Below, piece by piece: positions 16,666 through 25,297 of a stretch of 64,000 bases of DNA (its first letter is position 1; each line of letters starts with the position of its first letter). The notes under the pieces are model-generated. The model was not told the origin of the DNA. It saw only the letters and a list, made by a program, of their open reading frames with translations, and ran no database searches. Both the position numbers and the translations under genes were made by a program. Origin of the DNA: Palsa-295 sp963785585 (GTDB lineage Bacteria > Acidobacteriota > Terriglobia > Acidiferrales > UBA7541); the NCBI GenBank assembly GCA_963785585.1, contig CAWAVW010000003.1, positions 124,001 to 188,000 of the forward strand. The letters run 5' to 3'.

Positions 16666-18798
16666 ATGAGCGATTTAGTGCAGCTGACACGCGACGGCGA
16701 CGTCGCCGTCATCACGATCAATAACCCGCCGGTCAACGCCTTGAGTCCCGGCGTGCCCGAAGGAATTTCAGATGCTATCGCGCGAATGAACGAGGATCCC
16801 GGCGTTCGCGCAGCGGTGCTGATGGGCGGAGGCAAGACGTTTGTCGCCGGTGCAGACATCAAAGAGTTCGGAAAGATGACGTCCGGAAAAGGTGAACGCG
16901 GGCCAGGGATGTTGCCGTTTCTTCTTCGCGTGGAGGACAGCAAGAAACCAGTTGTCGCGGCCATTCACGGCACGGCATTCGGCGGCGGTTTGGAATTAGC
17001 GATGGCTTGCCACTACCGCGTTGCGTCGCAAACGGCGCAGGTGGGCCAACCGGAAGTAAAGCTGGGAATTATTCCCGGCGCTGCGGGAACGCAGCGTCTG
17101 CCGCGCCTGGCCGGGGTCAGCGCCGCTGTGGAGATGTGTACCGACGGCAAACCCGTTTCCGCCGCCGAAGCGTTCAAGCTTGGCATCGTCGACCGGCTCT
17201 TCGATGAACAACCGGGAGGCTTACTCGCTCAGGCTGTAGCGTTCGCGCGTGAAATTGCCTCGGCCCCCGCGCGCAAAACTCGCGAACGAAACGAGAAGTT
17301 GGGATCGCCAGAGGCAAATGCAGCAATTTTCGCCGCGGCTCGGGAGAACGTTCGCAAGAAGCAGCGCGGGCTGAAAGCTCCGCTCGCCGCGATTGATGCG
17401 ATTGAAGCGGCAACGCGTCTTCTGTTTGAAGACGGTTGCAAAGAGGAACAGCGCCTTTTCGTCGAATGTCTTTTCTCCGATCAGTCCAAAGCGCTGATCC
17501 ACGTTTTCTTCGGCGAGCGCGAAGTAGCCAAGATTCCCGGCATAGCGAAGGAAACTCCGGTACTTCCCATCGCTCGAGCGGCAGTCATCGGCGCAGGCAC
17601 GATGGGGGGCGGAATTGCGATGGTCCTAGCCAACGCGGGATTCCCGGTGGCGCTAAAAGACACCGATCAAGCCGCGCTCGATCGCGGTCTGGAAACGATC
17701 CGGAAGAACTATGCAACGTCCGTTAAGCGAGGCCGCATCACGCAGCAATTTGCGGACGAGCGGCTGAAGTTGATTGCGCCCACGCTGAGCTTTGACGAAT
17801 TCAAGAATGCCGACCTGGTGATCGAAGCGGTTTTCGAGGGCATGGCGCTGAAGAAAGAAATTTTTCGGGAGCTGGACAAAATCTGCAAACCGGGCGCGAT
17901 CCTGGCGAGCAACACCTCGACGCTCAGCATCGACGAAATCGCGTCGGTGACCGCGCGACCCGGCTTCGTGATTGGCACTCACTTCTTCAGCCCCGCAAAC
18001 GTGATGCGCTTGCTGGAAATCGTCCGCGGGAAAGCCACGAGCAGCGAAGTGATTGCCACGTGCATGCAACTTTCGAAGAAGATCGGAAAGATCGGAGTGC
18101 TTGTCGGAAACTGCCGCGGCTTCGTCGGCAATCGCATGTTTGGCCCGTATCGCCGCGAAGCGCAATTCCTGGTCGAGGAGGGCGCGAGCATCGAAGCGGT
18201 CGATCAGGCTCTCTTCGATTTTGGAATGGCGATGGGTCCGCTTTCGACCGGTGATCTCGCCGGCCTTGATGTGGGCTGGCGGATTCGCAAAGAGTTCAAG
18301 CATTTGGAGAAGCCCGGAGTACGCCAACCAATTCTGGAGGACAACCTCTGCGAACTCGGCCGATTCGGCCAGAAAACCGGCGCCGGTTGGTACAGGTACG
18401 ATGAAAACCGCCGCGCGACTCTGGACCCGGAAGTCGTGACGCGAATCCGCGAATGGGTTGCGGAAGCTCGAATCTCACAGCGGAAAATCGACGCCGCGGA
18501 AATCGTCGATCGGTGCATCTACGCGCTGGTAAATGAAGGCGCGCGGATTCTGGAAGAGGGCTTTGCCCTGCGCGCCGTGGACATCGACATCATCTACCTC
18601 AACGGCTACGGGTTTCCGGCGTATCGCGGAGGTCCCATGTGGTACGCGGACACGGTGGGCTTGAAGACCGTTTATGAAAGAGTGTGCGAGTTCGAAAGGC
18701 AACACGGCGAAATTTGGACTCCGGCTCCCCTGCTGAAGCGGCTCGCGGAAGAGGGTAAAACGTTTTCGGGATTCAGCGCGAGTGCCGCCGGCGCCTAA
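16666..18798 (+). CDS. fadJ: Enoyl-CoA hydratase/3-hydroxyacyl-CoA dehydrogenase
   Basis: Bifunctional beta-oxidation enzyme, 710 residues, matching FadJ/FadB alpha-subunit and peroxisomal multifunctional enzymes. Residues 1-190 form the crotonase half, with the oxyanion segments AGADIKEFG and HGTAFGGGLELAMAC and both catalytic Glu segments (GLELA and QPEVKLGIIPGAAGTQRLP). From about residue 300 the NAD-binding half begins at GAGTMGGGIAMVLANAGF, with the catalytic His in HFFSPANVMRLLEIV, and a duplicated C-terminal helical domain follows. Start ATG 16666 follows GAGGGG. It completes hydration and oxidation after the two dehydrogenases; no thiolase is seen in this window. Confidence 0.92.
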   Translation: MSDLVQLTRDGDVAVITINNPPVNALSPGVPEGISDAIARMNEDPGVRAAVLMGGGKTFVAGADIKEFGKMTSGKGERGPGMLPFLLRVEDSKKPVVAAIHGTAFGGGLELAMACHYRVASQTAQVGQPEVKLGIIPGAAGTQRLPRLAGVSAAVEMCTDGKPVSAAEAFKLGIVDRLFDEQPGGLLAQAVAFAREIASAPARKTRERNEKLGSPEANAAIFAAARENVRKKQRGLKAPLAAIDAIEAATRLLFEDGCKEEQRLFVECLFSDQSKALIHVFFGEREVAKIPGIAKETPVLPIARAAVIGAGTMGGGIAMVLANAGFPVALKDTDQAALDRGLETIRKNYATSVKRGRITQQFADERLKLIAPTLSFDEFKNADLVIEAVFEGMALKKEIFRELDKICKPGAILASNTSTLSIDEIASVTARPGFVIGTHFFSPANVMRLLEIVRGKATSSEVIATCMQLSKKIGKIGVLVGNCRGFVGNRMFGPYRREAQFLVEEGASIEAVDQALFDFGMAMGPLSTGDLAGLDVGWRIRKEFKHLEKPGVRQPILEDNLCELGRFGQKTGAGWYRYDENRRATLDPEVVTRIREWVAEARISQRKIDAAEIVDRCIYALVNEGARILEEGFALRAVDIDIIYLNGYGFPAYRGGPMWYADTVGLKTVYERVCEFERQHGEIWTPAPLLKRLAEEGKTFSGFSASAAGA

Positions 18799-18873
18799 GG
18801 GACTGCGACCGTTGCCCGCAAGAGCCTGCCGCTCTTGCAACACGAGAGCTTCGAGTGAGACGCTCGGCACAGA

Positions 18874-19593
18874 ATGAGCCGCCTATTCTTCGTACGTCAT
18901 GCCCAGGCTTCCTTTTTGGAGGCGAACTACGACCGTCTTTCGCCACTTGGCGAGCAGCAGGCGGCGCTCCTCGGTGAATACTGGGCGCGCCACGCGCTCA
19001 AGTTCGACCGCGTTTGCACCGGGCCGTGCGTTCGTCAGATCGATACGTGCCGGATCGTCAGCGACGTTATGAACCGCGCCGGACTATCGTTTCCGGAGCC
19101 GACCGTGTTTCCGGAGTTCGACGAATACCAGGGCGAAGCAGTCATGAAGCACGGGGTACCGCAACTCGTCGAAAGCGAATCGACCGTTCGGGATTTGTAC
19201 CAGGCTTATGATCAGTGCGGCGAACCGGGCGACCGTTACCTTGCGTTCCAGCGGCTGTTCGAGGCGGTGATTACGGTCTGGGTGAACGGAGAAATTACGC
19301 TCGACGGCGTCGAGCCGTGGTCGAATTTCTGCGCCCGCGTCAATCGAGGGCTTTCCACGTTTCTGCCGGCGGGGACTTCGCGTGAACAAGTTGCGATCTT
19401 CAGTTCCGGCGGCCCTACATCGGTCGCGGTGCAGCGGGCGCTCGCGTTGACGCCGCTAAAGACCGTCCAGCTTTCGTGGATGGTACGGAATTGCGCATAT
19501 TCGGAATTTGTCTACACGAACGATCGCTTTTCGCTGAGCGCGTTCAACGCGATTCCCCACATCGAAGACGAAACGATGAGGACCTACCGCTGA
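18874..19593 (+). CDS. Histidine phosphatase family protein
   Basis: Phosphoglycerate-mutase-like phosphohydrolase, 239 residues. The RHA signature with the phospho-accepting His is at residues 8-10 (FFVRHAQAS), and the later segment FSSGGPTSVAVQRAL corresponds to the second half of the active site, although the usual second His is not obvious there. Its stop codon overlaps the next start in TGATG (19591-19595), so it is translationally coupled to an APH-type kinase. A phosphatase and a kinase made together beside acyl-CoA enzymes recalls ACAD10, where a HAD phosphatase, APH kinase and dehydrogenase are fused. The real substrate is unknown. Confidence 0.82.
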   Translation: MSRLFFVRHAQASFLEANYDRLSPLGEQQAALLGEYWARHALKFDRVCTGPCVRQIDTCRIVSDVMNRAGLSFPEPTVFPEFDEYQGEAVMKHGVPQLVESESTVRDLYQAYDQCGEPGDRYLAFQRLFEAVITVWVNGEITLDGVEPWSNFCARVNRGLSTFLPAGTSREQVAIFSSGGPTSVAVQRALALTPLKTVQLSWMVRNCAYSEFVYTNDRFSLSAFNAIPHIEDETMRTYR

Positions 19594-20684
19594 TGGCCGA
19601 AAGTGATGCCCGTCGATTGGCGGACTCGTGTGACCGGCCCGGCCCCATCCGAGCCGGTGAGGAATTGAATCGCGCCACGCTCGAGCCCTACTTGCGGGAG
19701 CATTTTCCGGATGAAACGGGACCGATCACCTTCACTCAATTCCCCAGCGGGCATTCCAATCTCACCTACTCCGTACGATTGGGACAGCGCGAAATGGTTT
19801 TGCGAAGGCCGCCGTTCGGCAGCACGGTGAAATCTGCGCACGATATGGGTCGTGAATATCGTGTCCTTGCGAAGCTCCATCCGATCTATCCTCCCGCACC
19901 GGAGGTTTTACTTTACTGTGCGGATGATTCGGTCCTCGGAGCGCCGTTCTATCTGATGAATCCAATTCGCGGAATCATCCTTCGCCGCGATCCACCTGCC
20001 GAAATTGAATTGGATGCCGCAACCGCTCGGCGCCTGAGCGAATCATTCGTCGATAATCTCGCTCTTTTGCACAAACTCGATTACAACGGCGCAGGACTGG
20101 CGGATTTAGGCAAGCCCGAAGGATACGTCGCCCGGCAATTAAAAGGCTGGACGGAGCGCTACTACGGTTCGAAGACCCACGAACACGACGAGGTAGCACG
20201 CGTCGTCGAATGGATGAATCGCAACGTGCCCGTCAGCGGACCGCCCGCCTTGATTCACAACGACTACAAATTTGATAACGCGGTTCTGGATCCCGCTGAC
20301 ATTCCCAGGATCATCGGGCTACTCGATTGGGAAATGTGCACGATTGGCGACCCGCTGTCGGACCTCGGAACTCTGCTCGCCTACTGGGTCGAACCAGGCG
20401 ACTCGTCTGAAATGCAGAAGATTCGATGGGGACCCACGAATTTTCCCGGCATGTTACGCCGAACGGAGATCGTGGAGCGATACCGGCGCATCACCGGGCG
20501 TGACGCTTCCCACATGGTGTTCTATTTAGTGTTTGCACGCTTCAAGCTCGCGGTCATCGTCCAGCAAATCTACTACCGCTACCACCAAGGTCTGACGAAA
20601 GACCCGCGATTCGCGCCGATGCATGAACTAGTGAAGCTGCTCTTGAAAGCGTCGCTGCAATGTGCCCAGACCGGAACGATATAA
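19593..20684 (+). CDS. APH-type phosphotransferase (LvaA/ACAD10-11 kinase-like)
   Basis: Aminoglycoside-phosphotransferase-fold kinase of 363 residues. The catalytic loop LIHNDYKFDN (about residue 225) and the metal-binding DWEMCTIGDPLSDLG (about residue 248) are intact; PSGHSNLTY and LRRPPFG in the N-lobe match the kinase domain fused to human ACAD11 and ACAD10. ATG 19593 overlaps the phosphatase stop codon. In the levulinate (Lva) and mammalian systems this kinase phosphorylates the 4-hydroxyl of 4-hydroxyacyl-CoA, and an ACAD11-type dehydrogenase then removes phosphate; such a dehydrogenase is encoded convergently at 21170. Function by homology, not proven. Confidence 0.87.
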   Translation: MAESDARRLADSCDRPGPIRAGEELNRATLEPYLREHFPDETGPITFTQFPSGHSNLTYSVRLGQREMVLRRPPFGSTVKSAHDMGREYRVLAKLHPIYPPAPEVLLYCADDSVLGAPFYLMNPIRGIILRRDPPAEIELDAATARRLSESFVDNLALLHKLDYNGAGLADLGKPEGYVARQLKGWTERYYGSKTHEHDEVARVVEWMNRNVPVSGPPALIHNDYKFDNAVLDPADIPRIIGLLDWEMCTIGDPLSDLGTLLAYWVEPGDSSEMQKIRWGPTNFPGMLRRTEIVERYRRITGRDASHMVFYLVFARFKLAVIVQQIYYRYHQGLTKDPRFAPMHELVKLLLKASLQCAQTGTI

Positions 20685-20705
20685 ACGGAACGCAGGCACG
20701 ATCTG

Positions 20706-21170
20706 TCAACTGTAGTAACGCACCACCCATTCCGCTATGCAGTTTGGCTTTTCCACGGCTTCCGATTCGACCGTAACCGAAAACACAGCTTCGACCGCTC
20801 CGGGCAATTCCTTGCATGAAAGCACGGCGAACCGGCCGCGAATTCGCGAGCCCGAGCGAACGGGACTGGCGAAGCGGACTCGATTCAAACCGTAGTTCAC
20901 GGCCAATCGAATCGGCGGCTGGAATTCAATGATCTGCTTCATGAACGAGCTGATGAGCGAGAGCGTAAGAAATCCATGGGCGATCGTTCCCCCAAACGGT
21001 GATTCAAGCCGCGCTCTCTCGGGATCGATGTGAATCCATTGATTGTCGCCGGTGGCCGCCGCAAATTCGTCGATTCGCTCTTGCGTTACGGCAAGCCAGT
21101 CGGATACTCCCAGTTCGGTCCCCACCAGCTGGTTCAGTGACCGCACAGAATCAATGACGACGGGCGGCAC
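20706..21170 (-). CDS. MaoC-family (R)-specific enoyl-CoA hydratase
   Basis: Hot-dog-fold hydratase of 154 residues. The catalytic segment FAAATGDNQWIHIDPERA holds the Asp and His of the R-hydratase 2 motif, followed by GGTIAHGFLTLSLI. The GTG start at 21170 overlaps the TAG of the upstream dehydrogenase by one base, so it is coupled to it. As the last gene of the unit ECH, ACAD11-like, MaoC, it would hydrate the enoyl-CoA formed by its partners. It ends 21 bases from the convergent kinase gene. Confidence 0.88.
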   Translation of the reverse strand: MPPVVIDSVRSLNQLVGTELGVSDWLAVTQERIDEFAAATGDNQWIHIDPERARLESPFGGTIAHGFLTLSLISSFMKQIIEFQPPIRLAVNYGLNRVRFASPVRSGSRIRGRFAVLSCKELPGAVEAVFSVTVESEAVEKPNCIAEWVVRYYS

Positions 21171-22372
21171 TAGGTTTTCCCTTTTGCCAATTCGATCTTG
21201 GCGACCGATTCGAGGTGAACTTCGTCAGGACCGTCCGCCAGCCGCAGGGTTCGGACCATCGCCCACGAACTGGCGAGAAAGGTATCCTGCGAAACTCCGG
21301 CGCCGCCGTGGGCCTGGATCGCACGGTCGAGCACCTGCAGCGCGACGTTCGGCGCCACGACCTTGATCATGGCGATCTCCGCGCGAGCCGCCTTATTCCC
21401 CGCGACGTCCATTTTGTGCGCCGCCTGGAGCGTAAGTAAGCGCGCTTGGTCGATCTCGATGCGCGACTTTGCAATATCCGCGCGAATCGTGCCCTGTTCC
21501 GCGAGCGCTTTGCCAAACGCCTGTCTCGATTGCACTCGCGCGCACATCCGCTCCAAAGCACGCTCGGCGATGCCAATGCAACGCATGCAATGATGAATCC
21601 GTCCCGGTCCGAGCCGTCCCTGCGCAATTTCGAATCCTCGACCTTCGCCCAGCAGCATGTTTCGCGAGGGCACACGTACATTTTCAAACGCAATCTCCGC
21701 GTGGCCGTGCGGCGCGTGGTCGTATCCGTACACCGTGAGCATCCGGACGATTTTTACGCCCGGCGTATCGAGAGGCACCAGAATCATCGATTGTTGTTTG
21801 TGAATCGGCGCGGTGGGATCGGTCTTACCCATGAATATCGCAATTTTGCAGCGCGGGTCACCGGCGCCGGAGGACCACCACTTCCGCCCGTTGATGACGT
21901 AGTCGCCACCGTCGCGAACGATGCTGGCCGAAATATTGGTCGCGTCGGAAGAGGCTTTGTCCGGCTCCGTCATGCAAAAACACGAACGGATTTCGCCGGC
22001 CAGAAGAGGCTTCAGCCAAGTTTCCTTCTGTTCTGGAGTGCCATATCGCGCCAGCACTTCCATATTTCCGGTGTCCGGAGCCGAGCAGTTGAATACTTCC
22101 GGTGCCATATGGCTGCGGCCCATCACTTCGCACAGGGGCGCATATTCCAGATTTGTCAGCCCGGCGCCGTATTCGTCGTGCGGCAGAAACAGATTCCACA
22201 GGCCCTCGCCCCGCGCCTTCTCCTTCAGGCTCTCCACGATCCGCGTCGGCGTCCAGCGGCTGGCTTCGATTTCTCGTTCAAAAGTATTTTCGTTGGGATA
22301 AATGTGCGCGTCCATGAAGGCGCGCAACCGGACGTGCAAGTCTTTGGTTCGCTCGCTGAATTCAAAACTCAT
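21170..22372 (-). CDS. ACAD10/11-type acyl-CoA dehydrogenase
   Basis: Acyl-CoA dehydrogenase of 400 residues that strongly resembles the dehydrogenase domain of human ACAD11. CMTEPDKASSDATNISASI, INGRKWWSSGAGDPRCKIAI, KQQSMILVPLDTPGVKI, GRGFEIAQGRLGPGRIHHCM and QAHGGAGVSQD with LRLADGPDEVH all match that subgroup rather than ordinary short- or medium-chain dehydrogenases. In animals and in the Pseudomonas levulinate pathway this subgroup works with an APH kinase to rearrange 4-hydroxyacyl-CoA to a 3-hydroxy or enoyl form. The kinase is encoded just downstream on the opposite strand. It lies nine bases after the hydratase gene. Confidence 0.9.
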   Translation of the reverse strand: MSFEFSERTKDLHVRLRAFMDAHIYPNENTFEREIEASRWTPTRIVESLKEKARGEGLWNLFLPHDEYGAGLTNLEYAPLCEVMGRSHMAPEVFNCSAPDTGNMEVLARYGTPEQKETWLKPLLAGEIRSCFCMTEPDKASSDATNISASIVRDGGDYVINGRKWWSSGAGDPRCKIAIFMGKTDPTAPIHKQQSMILVPLDTPGVKIVRMLTVYGYDHAPHGHAEIAFENVRVPSRNMLLGEGRGFEIAQGRLGPGRIHHCMRCIGIAERALERMCARVQSRQAFGKALAEQGTIRADIAKSRIEIDQARLLTLQAAHKMDVAGNKAARAEIAMIKVVAPNVALQVLDRAIQAHGGAGVSQDTFLASSWAMVRTLRLADGPDEVHLESVAKIELAKGKT

Positions 22373-22381
22373 GCAAGGTTC

Positions 22382-23215
22382 CTACTTGCCGGAAAAAACG
22401 GGCGGACGCTTCTGTAGAAAATGCGCGACACCTTCTTTGAAGTCTTCCGATTGCAGGCTCGCCAGCATCTCCCGCTCGGAGGTTTCGAAGGCAGCTTCCA
22501 AGCCCTGAAACATCGCGTCATAGACTTGCCGCTTGATAATCCGCAGTGAGCGCGGGCTTACATTTTCCGCAAGATCCGCGGCGTACTGGTTCACTTTGTC
22601 CATGAAAACGTCTTGCGGGAAAACTGCATTCACAAGGCCCATTCTGTGAGCCTCGGCCGCGTCGATCATGCGCGCGGAAAACAGCAGATCGAGCGCGTTC
22701 GCGTGGCCCACCAGCCGCGGCAGTATCCAGGCGAGCCCATACTCAGCGATCAGGCCCCGCCGCGCGAACGCAGTGCTGAATTTGGCCGCGTCGGAAGCGA
22801 ATCGAAGATCGCAGTATAAGCTGATCACGAGGCCCAGACCGACGTCCGCTCCGTTGATGGCCGCGATCACTGGTTTTTCGATGGCGGGGAAGTAGGTATA
22901 TTTTTTCTGGAAATCCTGGCGCACGGATGATTTCGCGCCGCTGGCGCAATTGCGCAGCGCCTGCTCGCGCCCCCGTTCGTCGAGTCCGAACTCGGCGACG
23001 TTGCTGAGCAGCCCCATATCCGCTCCGGCGCAAAATCCGCGTCCCGCTCCGGTGAGAATGATCACCCGGACTTTGTCGTCCTTTTCGGCGTCTTCGAACG
23101 CAATGCTGACTTCGCGCTCCATGACGGCCGTCCAGGCGTTTAATTTGTCGGGGCGGTTCAGCGTTACGGTGGCAACGTGGCCGGCAACGCTATACAGAAT
23201 TTCGAGGTTTGGCAT
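22382..23215 (-). CDS. Enoyl-CoA hydratase/isomerase
   Basis: Crotonase-fold enzyme, 277 residues from ATG 23215. The oxyanion hole is formed by FCAGADMGLL and INGADVGLGLVISLYCDLRFAS; the catalytic Glu is in FARRGLIAEYGLAWILPRLVG. The longer reading from 23236 would overlap a perfect minus-strand -10 (TATAAT, 23231-23226), so ATG 23215 is preferred, and the message may then have almost no leader. First gene of the minus-strand unit with the ACAD11-type dehydrogenase and MaoC hydratase. Confidence 0.87.
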   Translation of the reverse strand: MPNLEILYSVAGHVATVTLNRPDKLNAWTAVMEREVSIAFEDAEKDDKVRVIILTGAGRGFCAGADMGLLSNVAEFGLDERGREQALRNCASGAKSSVRQDFQKKYTYFPAIEKPVIAAINGADVGLGLVISLYCDLRFASDAAKFSTAFARRGLIAEYGLAWILPRLVGHANALDLLFSARMIDAAEAHRMGLVNAVFPQDVFMDKVNQYAADLAENVSPRSLRIIKRQVYDAMFQGLEAAFETSEREMLASLQSEDFKEGVAHFLQKRPPVFSGK

Positions 23216-23225
23216 GATGGCCGCG

Positions 23226-23237
23226 ATTATATACAAT
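23226..23237. promoter_or_regulatory. Overlapping divergent -10 elements
   Basis: On the minus strand TATAAT occupies 23231-23226, with a weak -35 TTACTA 17 bases upstream. On the plus strand TATACA (23230-23235) or TACAAT (23232-23237) overlaps it. The 106-base gap between the hydratase gene and the divergent reductase gene at 23322 therefore may hold back-to-back promoters sharing bases. The minus start would fall about four bases before ATG 23215. Confidence 0.4.
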
Positions 23238-23321
23238 GCCCGCTGCGATAGTAACTTTCATGTGTAAGCGACTAACAGAAGCCCGAAGCGGTTCCACTCC
23301 ATCACGCCCGGAGATATTCCC

Positions 23322-24332
23322 ATGACAACCGTGAATCACAAGTTCGAACTCGCATCGCGTCCCGTGGGCCTGCCGACGCGCGACAACTGGCGCTACACCG
23401 AAGAGCCGGTCCGCGAGCCCGCCGACGGCGAGTTTCTGGTGAAGATTCTTTACATCTCGCTCGATCCCGCCATGCGCGGATGGATGAACGAAGGTAAATC
23501 GTACGTTCCGCCTGTTGGAATCGGCGAAGTGATGCGGGCTCTCGCGCTGGGCCGCGTAATCGCCTCGAAAAATGCCGCATACTCCGTCGGCGACATCGTC
23601 ACCGGACCGTTTGGCGTCCAGGAATACGCCATCTCCAATGGCGCCAGCGTAAACAAAGTCCCGTCCGTTGGGATTCCACTACCCGTATTTTTGAGTACTC
23701 TCGGCATGACCGGCATGACGGCGTATTTTGGCCTGCTCGAAATAGGAAAACCGAAAGCGGGCGACACAGTGGTGGTCTCCGGCGCGGCCGGCGCGGTCGG
23801 CAGCGTCGTGGGTCAAATCGCGAAAATAAAAGGCTGCCGCGTTGTGGGAATCGCAGGCAGCAAGGAAAAGTGCGAATACATCTCGAAGGAACTCGGCTTC
23901 GACGCCGCGATCGATTACAAGAGTGAAAACGTACGACAGGCCCTGCACAATTCCTGTCCGAAGGGAATCGACGTCTATTTTGACAATGTCGGTGGTGAAA
24001 TTCTCGAAGCCGCGCTGGCAAATCTGGCGCGCGGGGCGAGGATTGTGCTTTGCGGCGCGATTTCGCAATACAACAACACAACGCCGGTAAAAGGCCCCTC
24101 GAACTATTTGTCGCTCCTTGTGAACCGCGCCAGCATGACCGGAATGGTGGTCTTCGATTACGCGGACAGGTATCGCGAAGCCGCACAGGAAATGGCGGCG
24201 TGGATCGCTCAGGGAAAACTCAAAACGCAGGAAGACATCATCGATGGCATTGAAACTTTCCCCGAATCGCTGCTGAAGCTGTACAGCGGCGAAAACAACG
24301 GAAAGTTGATGCTGAAGGTCGCGAACCCGTAA
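23322..24332 (+). CDS. NADP-dependent oxidoreductase (leukotriene/prostaglandin reductase-like MDR)
   Basis: Zinc-free medium-chain dehydrogenase/reductase, 336 residues, of the group that reduces alpha-beta unsaturated carbonyls (curA/YncB and prostaglandin reductase-like). The coenzyme loop is SGAAGAVGSVVGQIAKIKGC followed by GIAGSKEKCEYI, and FDNVGGEILEAALANL near residue 220 is characteristic. No Cys/His zinc ligands are seen. It is transcribed away from the enoyl-CoA hydratase unit and could saturate enoyl or enone products of that unit; that role is inferred from position only. Confidence 0.87.
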   Translation: MTTVNHKFELASRPVGLPTRDNWRYTEEPVREPADGEFLVKILYISLDPAMRGWMNEGKSYVPPVGIGEVMRALALGRVIASKNAAYSVGDIVTGPFGVQEYAISNGASVNKVPSVGIPLPVFLSTLGMTGMTAYFGLLEIGKPKAGDTVVVSGAAGAVGSVVGQIAKIKGCRVVGIAGSKEKCEYISKELGFDAAIDYKSENVRQALHNSCPKGIDVYFDNVGGEILEAALANLARGARIVLCGAISQYNNTTPVKGPSNYLSLLVNRASMTGMVVFDYADRYREAAQEMAAWIAQGKLKTQEDIIDGIETFPESLLKLYSGENNGKLMLKVANP

Positions 24333-24393
24333 TCCGGATTCGTGGTATCGGAGTCGGTGCCCACAAAAATTGCCCGCACCAGAGTGAGGAAGC

Positions 24394-25191
24394 GTGCCAT
24401 TCGCGGAAAATAACGGCGCCAAAATATACTGGGACGAGCAGGGAACCGGCGAGCCCCTTTTGCTCATCATGGGTCTCGGCTGGACTTCACACATGTGGTA
24501 TCGCTCGCGGCCCAGTTTCGTGGCGGCGGGCTATCGCACGATTGCATTCGACAATCGCGGTGTCGGCCAAAGCGATGTCCCGTCTGGCCCGTACGCACTT
24601 TCGGTGTTGGCGTCAGACGCAGCGGCTGTGCTTGACGCAGCGGGCGTTGAGCGAGCGCACGTTCACGGCGTATCGATGGGTGGAATGATCGCCCAGGAGT
24701 TCGCGCTGCAATACCCGCAGCGTGTTCGCTCGTTGATTCTCGGCTGTACCGCGGCGGGCGGGCCCAACGCCGTTCAGGCGGAGCCGGCGGTCATTCAAAC
24801 TCTTTTGCGAACGGACTTGAATCCCGAGCAGGCAGCGGAAGCCGCGAACTCGTTTATTTATGCGGCGGACACGCCGCGCGCACACATCGATGAGGATATG
24901 GCGATACGGTTGAAATGGAGCCCGAAGCGCGAGGGATTTATGGCGCAGCTTCAGGGAATCATGATGTGGGAGGCGGATAGCCGCCTATCGCAGATCGCGT
25001 CGCCCACGCTTGTGATTCACGGCGACGCCGATAAGCTGGTTCCCTCGGCGAATGGGCGGCGAATCGCTGGTAGAATTGGCGGCGCAGAGACGTTCTGGAT
25101 GCCCGGAGCCGGGCACATTTATGCTACCGACCAACCCGGCGTGTCTGAGAAAGCGATCGTCGAGTTCCTGGCGCGCGCCAGCCAGAACTGA
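24394..25191 (+). CDS. Alpha/beta hydrolase
   Basis: Alpha/beta-hydrolase-fold enzyme of 265 residues. The nucleophile elbow is GVSMGGM (Ser near residue 92), the oxyanion segment is MGLGWTSHMW, the acid lies in IHGDADKLVP and the catalytic His in GAGHIYATDQP. The GTG start at 24394 is preceded by GAGGAAG, a good ribosome site. The family includes esterases, lactonases (3-oxoadipate enol-lactonase-like) and thioesterases; the substrate cannot be told. It follows the reductase by 61 bases in the same direction. Confidence 0.85.
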   Translation: MPFAENNGAKIYWDEQGTGEPLLLIMGLGWTSHMWYRSRPSFVAAGYRTIAFDNRGVGQSDVPSGPYALSVLASDAAAVLDAAGVERAHVHGVSMGGMIAQEFALQYPQRVRSLILGCTAAGGPNAVQAEPAVIQTLLRTDLNPEQAAEAANSFIYAADTPRAHIDEDMAIRLKWSPKREGFMAQLQGIMMWEADSRLSQIASPTLVIHGDADKLVPSANGRRIAGRIGGAETFWMPGAGHIYATDQPGVSEKAIVEFLARASQN

Positions 25192-25297
25192 GCGGCTGTG
25201 ATTCGCCTTTCCGGACGCAACACGGAAAGACAATGCCACCCGCAAATACTTCGGGCGACAGAATCGCGCGTCTGTCAGAATTCTCCATCAAATCGCC

